From: Dryocosmus kuriphilus
Taxonomy: Eukaryota; Arthropoda; Insecta; Hymenoptera; Cynipidae
NCBI GenBank assembly: GCA_038277395.1
Contig: CM076192.1
Coordinates: 131,823,570-131,887,569, forward strand
Reading direction: 5' to 3'
DNA length: 64,000 nucleotides
The notes under the pieces are model-generated. The model had not been told where the DNA came from, ran no database searches, and saw only the letters and a program-made list of their open reading frames with translations. This document shows, one piece after another, positions 63,861 through 64,000 of the stretch. Both the position numbers and the translations under genes were made by a program. Position 1 is the stretch's first letter. Each line of letters opens with the position of its first letter.

Positions 63861-64000
63861 ATGTCATTTCCTGAGTTGACACCAACCAATACTAGATCCA
63901 GAGGTCTTCCTCTTAATAAAAGAAATTTAAAACCTAAAAATAAAAATAAAAATAAAAGTAAATTAGAATCATCTGACAAGTTCTCTGCCAGGAGAAATTT
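63861..64000 (+). CDS. Start of an LTR-retrotransposon gag (runs off the window)
   Basis: ATG at 63,861 opens a frame with no stop to the window end (46 codons): MSFPELTPTNTRSRGLP, then a Lys/Asn-rich stretch (KPKNKNKNKSK) and SDKFSARRN. The position 50 bp after the primer binding site and the basic, low-complexity N-terminus fit a gypsy-type gag. No domain can be confirmed from so short a piece. Confidence 0.5.
   Translation, partial: MSFPELTPTNTRSRGLPLNKRNLKPKNKNKNKSKLESSDKFSARRN

Overview
This is AT-rich eukaryotic nuclear DNA, almost certainly from an insect. The retroelement families, the short GT-AG introns (87-98 bp) and the style of the purine-rich LINE suggest Hymenoptera; that last step is inference. 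There are no operons, ribosome binding sites or CRISPR arrays. Most of the window is a graveyard of nested transposable elements. Only one locus looks like a possibly living host gene.

Layout. 1-1,180: copy A of a repeat built from ~152-bp units and ending in GC-rich hairpin motifs. 1,472-6,640: an R1-clade non-LTR retrotransposon (minus strand) between two 137-bp direct repeats. 9,063-9,255: a tRNA-derived SINE. 9,540-13,440: a broken R2/R4-like LINE with a restriction-like endonuclease. 14,716-21,459: a piggyBac-type element split by a BEL/Pao LTR element that has lost pol. 22,250-25,690: a Ty3/gypsy remnant (minus). 25,694-42,316: two inverted ~1-kb arms enclosing a deleted mariner, a hAT C-terminal ORF, tandem arrays, a TA-flanked element full of AAAGAAATATTTCTTT palindromes and two tRNA-like heads. 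The right arm is split by an APE-type LINE (38,193-42,117), and the left arm keeps the empty site.

42,387-50,900: a CpG-rich possible exon or LTR, repeat copy B, an aminoacylase-1-like pseudogene with a retained intron, a 197-bp foldback, a possible solo LTR, and repeat copies C and D in inverted orientation. Copy D is broken by an insert carrying a hammerhead-ribozyme-like motif. 51,024-52,423: a decayed multi-exon gene of a multicopy C2H2-type family. 54,480-55,040: CAGTACTGG-rich tandem repeats. 55,222-57,569: a four-exon minus-strand gene resembling DUF4806-type proteins, with a palindromic DNA transposon between its first two recognised exons. 59,143-62,575: fragments of two gypsy elements. 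At the right edge another gypsy element starts, with a tRNA-Lys-type primer binding site and the first gag codons, and runs out of the window.

Few genes work together in the usual sense. The organisation is insertional: TE into TE, each dated by its lesions. The most interesting items are the 137-bp target-site-like duplication, the inverted arms with an internal empty-site control, the 152-bp/hairpin repeat family, the aminoacylase pseudogene, the DUF4806-like gene and the hammerhead-like motif.
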